A DNA stretch of 24,418 nucleotides, taken from NCBI GenBank assembly GCA_021604825.1, contig BQJS01000051.1:1-24418 (forward strand). The letters run 5' to 3'. Shown here in pieces: positions 1 through 6,832 of the stretch. Made by a program: the position numbers and the translations under genes. Within the stretch, counting starts at the first letter, position 1; each line of letters opens with the position of its first letter. Source of the DNA: Phycisphaerae bacterium (lineage in GTDB: Bacteria > Planctomycetota > Phycisphaerae > UBA1845). Under the pieces are notes generated by a model. That model saw nothing but the letters and a program-made list of their open reading frames with translations. It did not search any database and was not told the DNA's origin.

Positions 1-128
1 GTTTTCTGCACGCCACTATCGCCAGCGAGCAATCGTTTCCAAACGGTTTCGATCTCGTGCCCCAGTGGCGTTACCCAGCCAATACCGGTGATGACGGTGC
101 GTCGTGATGAACGGGGTCGGTTGCTCAT
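1..128 (-). CDS. Beta-ketoacyl-ACP synthase (FabF-like), N-terminal fragment
   Basis: Only the first 42 or so codons lie in the window; the gene continues off the left edge. The translation starts [20 protein letters not shown] and continues with [10 protein letters not shown], the usual beginning of FabF/KAS II-type condensing enzymes (RRVVITG.G.VTPLG..). The ATG at 128-126 overlaps the TGA of the preceding ketosynthase homologue (127-125) by the four bases ATGA, so the two are probably translated in a coupled way and may form a heterodimer, as KS-alpha and chain-length factor do in type II polyketide systems. Because that neighbour has lost its catalytic residues, this gene is the likely active condensing subunit, but its Cys-His-His triad lies outside the window and cannot be checked. 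Confidence 0.85.
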   Translation of the reverse strand, partial: MSNRPRSSRRTVITGIGWVTPLGHEIETVWKRLLAGDSGVQK

Positions 129-1465
129 GCCTCATACCTCCGTAGTACGATGGCCGCGGTCTGGGCACCGCTGAGTGAATAGGCGCTACTCAATGCCATG
201 TCGATGCGTGCATCAACCGGATCGCTCTCGGCAAACTGCAAGAGGCCTTCGGTCTGATCTGACGATGCGTTCTTCGACGGCGGAATCGTGTTGTGGTGCA
301 TGGCCATCGTGGTGGCTGCCAGATCGATCGAACCGCATCCCGCGCCACCCATGCCGACGGATCCTTTGTTGGTCATCGCAGGGATGCTCTTGCGATCGCC
401 AAATGCGGTCCGGATGCCCGCAAGTTCCGCCGCGTCGTGTCCGCAAATGCCAGTGCCCATCGGGCAGAGCAGGTCGATTTGATCGGGTGTTGCGTCGGCG
501 TCGGCGAGTGCGTTTTTGATGGCCAACGAAATCGCTCGTCCAGAAGGATCAGGCTCGTGCCAATTGGTGATTTTTGTGGCGGCTGAGAACCCGGCGACTT
601 CGCAATAAATTCGGGCGCCCCGCGCCTTAGCCGACTCAAGCTCTTCAAGGATCAGCAAGCCACCGCCCTCGCCAGAAACCATGCCATCGGTTTCATTGGA
701 AAAAGGCTTGCAGGCTTGATCCGGTGTGTCGTCGTGACCGGTGACAATGCGGCCCATGACCTGCTGCCGCATCGCGCTCATCGGGTTCATCTTGCTTTCA
801 GCCCCACCGCAAATACAAACGTCAGCCGCACCGCGGGCGATTGTGCGATAGGCCTCGCCAATCGCGAGGTGGCTGCTAGCCTCCCCGCAGGTGATGGTGT
901 TCGATGGGGCTTGGGCGTCGTGAACGATGGTCACGTGGCAGCCCAGCATGTTCGGAAGGAATTTCAAAAGCCATAGCGGCGTCAGTGTGGTCATGCCTTC
1001 CTGGCCCCACTGCTTAAAATCGAATTCAAGCGTTTCGTGGTTGCCGCTGGTTTGCAGCGAGCCAGCCAGCTCCTGGATGTCGGCGCAAATCAAACCCGCA
1101 CCGATGTTGGCGCCGAAGCGGGTGGGGCAGATCGTTGCCGGGCCTTCCGATTCGCCGCGATCGATGACACACTTTGTCACCAAGGCGGCGTCTTTGACGG
1201 CTTCGTACGCACAGGCCACCGCGAGTTCGATGTCGCGCGCCATGACTTTGATACTTTTGCGATAATTCTTGGGGATGTAATCGCGGGTCTTGAACTCAGG
1301 GACTTCGGCACCGAGGACGGAATCGAATCCGCCGGGGTCGTAGGCTTCGATCTTGCGGATGCCGCTCTTGGCATTGATCAAGCCGTCCCAAAGCGATTCG
1401 ACGCCCACGCCGAAAGGTGTGGCGACGCCGCAACCTGTGATGACAACTCGTCTTTCGTTGGCCAT
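125..1465 (-). CDS. Ketosynthase-fold protein lacking the catalytic triad (chain-length-factor-like)
   Basis: A 446-residue thiolase-fold protein with clear FabF family signatures: [15 protein letters not shown] at the N-terminus, [10 protein letters not shown] near residues 214-223, and a GEGGG segment near 265-269. Aligning by eye to E. coli FabF, the nucleophilic Cys163 position is Glu195 (inside [12 protein letters not shown]), the first catalytic His303 is Met336 (PMGTG), and His340 is Met372 (NKGSVGMGG). The Lys335 equivalent is kept as Lys367. It should therefore not condense by itself, and resembles chain-length factors that pair with an active KS; the next gene is a KS overlapping by ATGA. 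I chose the ATG at 1465 because the family motif follows directly and it sits 10 nt after the upstream stop; an in-frame ATG at 1492 would overlap the upstream gene. The functional assignment is inference; the residue changes are directly visible. Confidence 0.85.
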   Translation of the reverse strand: MANERRVVITGCGVATPFGVGVESLWDGLINAKSGIRKIEAYDPGGFDSVLGAEVPEFKTRDYIPKNYRKSIKVMARDIELAVACAYEAVKDAALVTKCVIDRGESEGPATICPTRFGANIGAGLICADIQELAGSLQTSGNHETLEFDFKQWGQEGMTTLTPLWLLKFLPNMLGCHVTIVHDAQAPSNTITCGEASSHLAIGEAYRTIARGAADVCICGGAESKMNPMSAMRQQVMGRIVTGHDDTPDQACKPFSNETDGMVSGEGGGLLILEELESAKARGARIYCEVAGFSAATKITNWHEPDPSGRAISLAIKNALADADATPDQIDLLCPMGTGICGHDAAELAGIRTAFGDRKSIPAMTNKGSVGMGGAGCGSIDLAATTMAMHHNTIPPSKNASSDQTEGLLQFAESDPVDARIDMALSSAYSLSGAQTAAIVLRRYEA

Positions 1466-1475
1466 GAACCGGTCC

Positions 1476-1955
1476 CTATTTCCCACCGGCATGGATGCGG
1501 TAGTTGTCTAAGAGGCTCATAAACTGATCGTTGAACACGAAGTTGTGTTCAGGGAGATTGAGGTCTTTGGATGACTGGTCTGCGTGCGAAAACATGAGCG
1601 ATATCTTACCGATTTCGCTGTCATTTCGATAGACCGTTCCCTGTATCGTGGCGGCTGCTTCTTCGATGATTTCGACTTCGGCGTCGTAGGCAACCTGATC
1701 GCCGGGGACGCAGTAATCTGAAAACTGGGCTTTGCGGATCTTGGCGAGGATGACTTTCTCGCGAAATTCGCAGGCCTCGCCCACGAGGATGCCGGCTGTT
1801 TGGGCCATTCCTTCGATCATGAGGCTGGGCGGCAGGACGGGGTAACCGGGAAAGTGGTCGTGCAGATGTTCTTCGGCGAGGGTGACATTCTTGATGGCCC
1901 GGGCGCGTTTCTTCGATTCAAAGTTTGTAAACGCGTCAATCCAAATCCAGCGCAT
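1476..1955 (-). CDS. FabZ-like hotdog dehydratase (second of two)
   Basis: A 159-residue single hotdog domain of the FabZ/FabA-type beta-hydroxyacyl-ACP dehydratase family. The motif DHFPGYPVLPPSLMIEGMAQ matches the family pattern GHFPG.P..PGVL..EA.AQ, with the catalytic His34 and Glu48 both present. This family removes water from 3-hydroxyacyl-ACP in the cytoplasm. The gene lies between the ACP (147 nt upstream) and the triad-less ketosynthase (10 nt downstream) on the same strand, so it very likely acts on chains carried by that ACP. The PG of the usual PGVL is PP here. A hotdog thioesterase or a non-catalytic partner of the other dehydratase is possible, but the intact His/Glu pair favours dehydratase. 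The 1956-2102 gap before it shows no obvious hairpin. Confidence 0.85.
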   Translation of the reverse strand: MRWIWIDAFTNFESKKRARAIKNVTLAEEHLHDHFPGYPVLPPSLMIEGMAQTAGILVGEACEFREKVILAKIRKAQFSDYCVPGDQVAYDAEVEIIEEAAATIQGTVYRNDSEIGKISLMFSHADQSSKDLNLPEHNFVFNDQFMSLLDNYRIHAGGK

Positions 1956-2102
1956 CGCCGATTCACCGCTTCTTCGAGTTTAGGGTCGGATCAAATCTAC
2001 AGAACGAATTGTAGCACCTGCCATCCGAGAAGGCACACGCAGTATTCTGCACTGCAAGGGCACCGTGGTGGACGCCCCATTCGGTTGTCTTCTCAAATAG
2101 CT

Positions 2103-2492
2103 TTATGCGGCAAGCTTCAATTCGACATACTTGACGATCGTGGCCACCGTGAAGAGGTCGGGCATGCGCGACACGTCGGGGTTGTCATCGAGGCTGCTGA
2201 GGTCAGCGTGGGGCATGGCCTCTTTGAGCTTGGCGATGCCGAGTTCCGTCAGGTTACCGCCCTCCACGTATTCCGGGTTTTGCAATAGGTCCACCTGGAA
2301 CAGTTCACCACTCGGGATCTTGATCGAGAAATCCTTCTCGAGGCGAAAGACGATATCCAGAAAGTCGATGCTCTCGGCCCCCAAGTCATTGGTCAGGGTG
2401 GCTGACTCGCTGACTTCGTCATCATCCACACCCAGCGCCTCGACCAACACTTCTTTGACTCGGCTGAATATTTCGTCACGGCTCAAAGCCAT
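2103..2492 (-). CDS. Acyl carrier protein, long form with insertion
   Basis: A 129-residue acyl carrier protein. The phosphopantetheine attachment site is Ser41 in NDLGAESIDFLDIVFRLE, a good match to the DLG.DSLD consensus. Standard bacterial ACPs are about 75-85 residues; here roughly 45 extra residues (about 61-108, rich in Pro, Asp and Leu) are inserted between the helix II region and the final helix (TVATIVKYVELKL). It carries growing acyl chains as thioesters in the cytoplasm. It sits between two FabZ-like dehydratases and upstream of a ketosynthase pair, so it is probably dedicated to that cluster rather than to primary fatty acid synthesis. The start is well supported by a near-perfect Shine-Dalgarno sequence 8 nt upstream. 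Confidence 0.92.
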   Translation of the reverse strand: MALSRDEIFSRVKEVLVEALGVDDDEVSESATLTNDLGAESIDFLDIVFRLEKDFSIKIPSGELFQVDLLQNPEYVEGGNLTELGIAKLKEAMPHADLSSLDDNPDVSRMPDLFTVATIVKYVELKLAA

Positions 2493-2500
2493 CGTCGATT

Positions 2501-2507
2501 ACCTCCT
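2501..2507 (-). promoter_or_regulatory. Strong ribosome binding site of the ACP gene
   Basis: On the minus strand AGGAGGT lies 8 nt before the ATG at 2492. It is the closest match to the consensus Shine-Dalgarno that I noticed in the window, consistent with the high expression expected for a carrier protein. Confidence 0.75.
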
Positions 2508-2604
2508 GCTACCAACTACGCCTTCATCATTCTTGATGGCATCTCGTCCCTTAAGATGCCCGTCTATTTTGATCACCCTGAAGATTGCACCCACACATAT
2601 TCTT

Positions 2605-3102
2605 TTAGGCTTGTTGCATCGCTGCGCTAACAGGTGCATCGTACAGAATCTTAAACTGTTCACGAGCCCGCTGGATGATTTTCGAATCCAACTCCGCAAA
2701 CTCGGAATTCTTGTCGGAAAGGTTGTAGTGTCGCAGCGAGAAACGGCCCTTGACCACTTCCGTGCCGTCACAAAACCCCACTCCCGCAAAATCACTTTCG
2801 CCCGGCGCCAATCGACGACAAGTTACCTGGGTGTTCATAATGTGCCCAGGTTTCAGGAAGCTCTTGTATGTAACGTTTTTTACCTCAGCCAGCAAGATCA
2901 TGCTATGGGCAAAGTCCTCGCTCGCACGGACCAGCCAAGCGGCTGCCTCTGCCAATGATTCCAACATGAACACGCCCGGAAGGATTGGAAACGAGGGGAA
3001 ATGGTCGGCGAGGTACTCCTCTGCCAACGAGACTGCTTTGACGGCTTGGATCTGCTTGCCCGCCTCAATCTCCGTAATTCGATCAACCAGGCAGAATTTC
3101 AC
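2605..3102 (-). CDS. FabZ-like hotdog dehydratase (first of two)
   Basis: A 165-residue hotdog-fold protein of the 3-hydroxyacyl-ACP dehydratase family. The segment DHFPSFPILPGVFMLESLAE carries the expected catalytic His34 and Glu48. The G of the HFPG motif is Ser here, and the usual AQ after the catalytic helix is AE. The start is GTG at 3102: an in-frame TGA lies only a few codons upstream and there is no ATG. It appears to be the first gene of the leftward acyl-chain cluster, 112 nt before the ACP. With the second hotdog protein at 1476-1955 it may form a mixed dimer or act at a different chain length; that is inference. The 2493-2604 spacer holds the ACP ribosome binding site and nothing else I recognise. 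Confidence 0.82.
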   Translation of the reverse strand: MKFCLVDRITEIEAGKQIQAVKAVSLAEEYLADHFPSFPILPGVFMLESLAEAAAWLVRASEDFAHSMILLAEVKNVTYKSFLKPGHIMNTQVTCRRLAPGESDFAGVGFCDGTEVVKGRFSLRHYNLSDKNSEFAELDSKIIQRAREQFKILYDAPVSAAMQQA

Positions 3103-3277
3103 AGCGCGTTTGTAACCTCAAGAAACGTATGGGTTTGCAGAATCTGACCCGGGTGCCGCGGTCGTCTGCCCCCGAATCGGCGATACATCGCTGAGCACCG
3201 TCGGCAACGGGCGGTCAGTCTACCGCAGGATATCTGCAAACGCCAGCACGCAATGCGACGCGAGAGCCGATTCCAGT

Positions 3278-3307
3278 CCGTCACTCCCGCGCACGCGGGA
3301 GTCCAGA
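3278..3307 (+). repeat. REP-like palindromic repeat, single copy
   Basis: A 30-nt element containing the perfect inverted repeat ACTCCCGCG-CA-CGCGGGAGT (3283-3302). It matches the element at 10403-10432 at 27 of 30 positions by eye. It lies in the 3103-3333 intergenic region between the S1 gene and the acyl-chain cluster, 26 nt after the S1 stop codon, and could form a strong RNA hairpin there. No T-tract follows on either strand. Apart from this, the intergenic region should hold the promoter of the leftward cluster, but I see no convincing -35/-10 pair. Confidence 0.7.
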
Positions 3308-3333
3308 AAGTGGCGATGAGGAATGATCGGAGC

Positions 3334-4854
3334 CTAGGCGTCGAGGTTCTCGAAACCCGTGCCTGCCCAATCCCAGCCACCCGACAATCCACCGCGCAGC
3401 TTCTTGTTCTTCTTCTTGGGTGGCCCCGACTTACCGGTATCAAGCGACAACGGGGCGGCTGCTGCTTCGGGGGGCTTCAACGACAATCCGATGCGTCGTG
3501 TCTTGTCATCAACGCGAAGAACTCGGGCTTTGACCTCCTGGCCAACCTTGAGAACTTCGCCGCATGACTTGATGCGCTTCTCAGACAGTTCCGAAATGTG
3601 GGCCATCCCCTCAATCCCGGGGGCGATTTCGATGAATGCTCCGAAGTCGGCGAGGCGGGTGACCTTGCCCGTGACTTCGGTGTCGGGCGTATAGCTGTCG
3701 ATGACGCCAGCCCACGGGTCGGGCTGAGCCTTTTTCATGCTTAGTGAGACGCGCTTACGATTGGGTTCGACCCTCAACACTGACACGTCAACGAGTTGGC
3801 CAACCTCGACGACTTCTTTCGGGCTGCCAATTCTGTTCCATGCCATTTCGCTGATCGGAATCAATCCGTCGATGCCCTCTTCGAGTTGAGCGAACGCGCC
3901 GAAATCGGCGAGGCGCACGACGCGAACCTTATGCGTAGAGTCGACAGGGAATCGATCGGCGACGCCTTCCCATGGGTCGGGCTGAGTTTGCTTGAGGCCG
4001 AGGGAGATGCGCTGCTTTTCGCCCTCGCCTTGAATCTTGAGTACTTTGACTTCAACAACATCGCCCGGGTTAACGACCTCGGACGGTTTCTTGATCTGGC
4101 GGTAACTCATCTCGCTGATGTGTATCAATCCATCGACGCCGCCCAGATCGACGAACGCGCCAAATTCGGTGAGGTTACCGACGACACCTTTGCGGACCTG
4201 CCCGACTTCGAGCTCCTTGACGAGTTCTTCACGGTTGGCTTTGCGTTCTTTCTCGAGGATTTTGCGGCGGCTGACGGTGAGGTTCTTGCCGCGTCGGTCG
4301 ATTTCGACCACTTCGCAGCGGACGTTTTCGCCGAGGAAAATGGAGATATCCTTCACGTGCATGACATCCACTTGCGATGCCGGCATGAACGCAGTGACGC
4401 CTTTGAGCTTGACTTCGAGCCCGCCACGGTTGAGCCCGATGATGCGACCTTCAACGACATCGCCCGGTTTGAGCAGTTCCCACTCGACGCTGCGGGGGGC
4501 ACCCTTGCGTGAGAGAATGATCAAGTCGGATTCGCGATCGTGGCGGTCGATGTAGACTTCGATTGGCTCGCCCACCGCAATGACTTCGTCTGGTTTGAAA
4601 AGCGACTTGCTGAGGACGCCTTGGGTCTTTCCGCCCAGGTCAACAAAGACGTCGTCGCCATGGATCGAGACGATGCGGCCCATCTGCAAACCGGAAGGGC
4701 CACCCGTGTCAGCGTCATTGGCATCAGGTGTCGATCCGCCGGCGGTGAGTGCGGCCATCTCCTCTGCCGACATCGCCGACATGGCTGCTTCGACTTCGCG
4801 GTTGATCGCATCGTCTGCATTCGATTTGTTGGCCTGATTTTCCGATTCGCTCAT
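3334..4854 (-). CDS. rpsA: 30S ribosomal protein S1-type protein, five S1 repeats
   Basis: A 506-residue protein with an acidic, Ala/Ser-rich N-terminal tail (1-55) and five S1 OB-fold RNA-binding repeats at about 57-117, 131-198, 216-288, 304-374 and 391-460. Repeats 3-5 share the DFGAF/EFGAF and HISEM or PISEM signatures. Repeats 1 and 2 are divergent in the way typical of the ribosome-binding repeats of S1 (for example GGLEVKLKG...FMPASQVD). The tail 478-506 has a Lys cluster (PKKKNKK) followed by a Gly/Trp-rich segment. E. coli S1 has six repeats; this has five. It should bind mRNA and help translation initiation on the 30S subunit. A Shine-Dalgarno AAGGGG lies about 6 nt before the ATG. 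It may be one of several S1-domain proteins in the genome, so the symbol is likely rather than certain. Confidence 0.88.
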   Translation of the reverse strand: MSESENQANKSNADDAINREVEAAMSAMSAEEMAALTAGGSTPDANDADTGGPSGLQMGRIVSIHGDDVFVDLGGKTQGVLSKSLFKPDEVIAVGEPIEVYIDRHDRESDLIILSRKGAPRSVEWELLKPGDVVEGRIIGLNRGGLEVKLKGVTAFMPASQVDVMHVKDISIFLGENVRCEVVEIDRRGKNLTVSRRKILEKERKANREELVKELEVGQVRKGVVGNLTEFGAFVDLGGVDGLIHISEMSYRQIKKPSEVVNPGDVVEVKVLKIQGEGEKQRISLGLKQTQPDPWEGVADRFPVDSTHKVRVVRLADFGAFAQLEEGIDGLIPISEMAWNRIGSPKEVVEVGQLVDVSVLRVEPNRKRVSLSMKKAQPDPWAGVIDSYTPDTEVTGKVTRLADFGAFIEIAPGIEGMAHISELSEKRIKSCGEVLKVGQEVKARVLRVDDKTRRIGLSLKPPEAAAAPLSLDTGKSGPPKKKNKKLRGGLSGGWDWAGTGFENLDA

Positions 4855-5251
4855 GACTGCCCCTTAGCTGCAATTCGGACGGGAATATCGAAACCATCAA
4901 AGTAATGATTGGTTGCGACATCCATCCCGAACAACGTCAACGATTGACGTGCCATTGCAGCATTTCCAAACCTTGTTGTGTGTTTAGTGTTATCAGCTTA
5001 GCGACTCAACGAGCCGTGTTGTTCTCGATATGGGTGCATCGGTACGGCGTGGATGAACGTTGTAAAATCCATGCCCGCTTTCGATTGGTAAGCGGCTCCA
5101 CGATGATTGGAATCTCCTGCCGTTTCCCCCGTCCTGTGGGGAATCCTAACAAATATCCTATCCGTGGAATCCATGACAATGTACGAGGCACCCCCCAAAT
5201 GTCAACCACCGCAGCCACCTCCCCGCGTGGCTGGTTTCGCCGAATCTTGAA
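4855..5251. other. Intergenic region upstream of the S1 gene (397 bp)
   Basis: There is no supported gene here; short open frames on both strands have no recognisable composition or motif. It must contain the leftward promoter of the S1 gene, but I could not pick a convincing -35/-10 pair. The only structured element I see is the perfect palindrome at 4934-4950. Confidence 0.5.
4934..4950. promoter_or_regulatory. Operator-like palindrome upstream of S1
   Basis: A perfect 7-bp inverted repeat with a 3-nt centre, ACGTCAA-CGA-TTGACGT, 80 nt upstream of the S1 start. The size suits a dimeric DNA-binding protein, but a chance palindrome cannot be excluded. Confidence 0.3.
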
Positions 5252-6577
5252 TCAGTTTTTACCATCCGTGTGCTTCTGCTGAAGCGTGGCTGAAGCACAT
5301 GCCGTGCCAAACCTGCAAAACGAACGGGCCGGAATCGTCGATTTCGTTTTCCTAACGCGATCTGAATCAAGGATGGGCTGAACGCGGCTTGCATCGTCCT
5401 CGGGCTCATACCACTCGGACGGCCCGACGTTGGTCAGTAGCGTTCCCACCGAATCTTGATAACCCACTGCGAAGGTCCCAGCGTGAAGTGGGGCGCGGTT
5501 GAACGTCTGAGGTTCCAGCATCTCGAACAGGTCAGCCGACGTGTCCATGATTTCGGTCGGGTCGGCGGTGTGGTGTAAGCCGAGCAGGTGTCCGATTTCG
5601 TGGCTGGCGACGTTGGCGAGGACGTCGATCCACTGCTGCGTGGTGGGTGACGCGACCGTGAACAGGTCAAACGACTCCACGAAGATGATCGCGTCTTGCC
5701 CGTCGTACTGGTTATAGGTGTCGATGTTGTCGGAAAGTCCCAGCAAGCCGGGGTCTTCGCTGCCGAAGTAGATGGTCGTGTGGGGCACCAATGGGCGGGC
5801 GTGCCACAGCGACGACAGAATCGTGACGCCAAAACGCTCGAAGTCTTCCTGAACGCGGAGGCTGACGCCTTCTATGAACGTTTGCGTGTCGGACTCAAGT
5901 TCCGAATCGATAGCAGCCGCATTGAACTTCGGCACATTGACCGGGGTGCGCCGGCCAACGACGACATTGCGTTGCCCTTCAAACTCCAGGTAGATGATCT
6001 GAGGGGTTGCAGATTGATTCGGACTGGCGGTGTCGCGTGATACATACAAATTGACGTCGCCGACCGATTCTGCGCGCGGACTCGATGCCACGGCGACGAA
6101 GCACTTTTCGCTGTATTTGCGGACCTTGAAGTCAAGAAGCGAGTCAATCTGCCGATCGTAGTAATGTCGATCGTCGTTGTAGTTGATCCAGTTCATGTTG
6201 GCGTCAAACACCGCCACCACCGGATCGAGTCGGCTTGATTCTAGCGGTATCGCTTGAATGGCGATTCGATCACCCGGTGCCACTTCGCCAATGCTGTAGA
6301 TTTGCACATCGTCGGGTGAATCGATCGACGTGTAGACGCGGATGCCCTCGCGGTCTTGAACATCCAAGAGGTTCGTCGATCCGAACGGACTGTCCTCTGT
6401 GGGAAGCTCAGCCTTCGTTGCTTCCTCCCAGTTGGCAACGTCAATCGGGCGGGTGGCGGCTGCGTCGTCTTGACCGAGCAGTCGAGCCACGACGTCCGAG
6501 CCACATCCGACGACCATCATGGTCATCGCAGCGCAGGTCCATCGAACCGTAGCCACCAAATGCTTGTGTTGCCGCAA
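5252..6577 (-). CDS. Putative metzincin-type zinc metalloprotease lipoprotein
   Basis: A 441-residue exported protein. The N-terminus is a lipoprotein signal (basic MRQHKH, hydrophobic stretch, lipobox VVGC with Cys25), so the mature protein should be lipid-anchored. Residues about 75-185 look like a beta-rich domain resembling bacterial pre-peptidase regions. The catalytic part contains HEIGHLLGLHH (His326, Glu327, His330, His336), the extended HExxHxxGxxH zinc motif of metzincins, followed by IMD with Met344 as a likely Met-turn, spaced as in matrixin-like enzymes. The start is TTG at 6577, chosen because GAGGG lies 7 nt upstream and gives the full signal peptide. The substrate is unknown. 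The C-terminal 60 residues after the catalytic domain have no motif I recognise. It is probably a monocistronic unit. Confidence 0.82.
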   Translation of the reverse strand: MRQHKHLVATVRWTCAAMTMMVVGCGSDVVARLLGQDDAAATRPIDVANWEEATKAELPTEDSPFGSTNLLDVQDREGIRVYTSIDSPDDVQIYSIGEVAPGDRIAIQAIPLESSRLDPVVAVFDANMNWINYNDDRHYYDRQIDSLLDFKVRKYSEKCFVAVASSPRAESVGDVNLYVSRDTASPNQSATPQIIYLEFEGQRNVVVGRRTPVNVPKFNAAAIDSELESDTQTFIEGVSLRVQEDFERFGVTILSSLWHARPLVPHTTIYFGSEDPGLLGLSDNIDTYNQYDGQDAIIFVESFDLFTVASPTTQQWIDVLANVASHEIGHLLGLHHTADPTEIMDTSADLFEMLEPQTFNRAPLHAGTFAVGYQDSVGTLLTNVGPSEWYEPEDDASRVQPILDSDRVRKTKSTIPARSFCRFGTACASATLQQKHTDGKN

Positions 6578-6733
6578 AAAACCGCCCTCGAATTAAGAAT
6601 TCCCGCAGCGATCGTTGAAAATTTAACGCGCGGGATGCTGTTGCGATTCGAGTCTCGATTACGGTTGAGGTGCGGGCAATTGCGTGTGACAAGGCATGTG
6701 GTGCCGGATAAACGCCGATCGCCAATCGGGATA

Positions 6734-6751
6734 GACCGATCCTTATCGGTC
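6734..6751. terminator. Hairpin downstream of the sensor kinase gene
   Basis: A perfect 7-bp stem GACCGAT/ATCGGTC with a 4-nt loop, 82 nt after the stop of the leftward kinase gene and in the 255-bp gap before the protease gene. There is no clear U-run after the stem on the minus strand, so it could equally be an operator. Confidence 0.25.
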
Positions 6752-6832
6752 AATTTCGGGCGCGTTCGGTAGCAGTGGATTGGTGCCCTATCGTTTGATA
6801 GCGCAGTTGGAGTTGGCCCGTCGCCTGGGTGC

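Noticed and set aside
3099..3443. Minus-strand open frame spanning the intergenic region before the FabZ-like gene
   Set aside because: It runs through the REP-like repeat, giving the familiar FWTPACAGVT-type translation, and overlaps the S1 3' end; typical spurious repeat-derived frame.
3796..4512. Long plus-strand open frame (238 codons) opposite the S1 gene
   Set aside because: It lies wholly antisense to the five-repeat S1 gene; its Asp/Phe/Ala-rich translation reflects the complement of S1 codons and has no family motif or ribosome site.
4905..5282. Plus-strand open frame of 125 codons in the S1 upstream region
   Set aside because: No ribosome site or coding-like composition; it ends inside the protease gene on the opposite strand.
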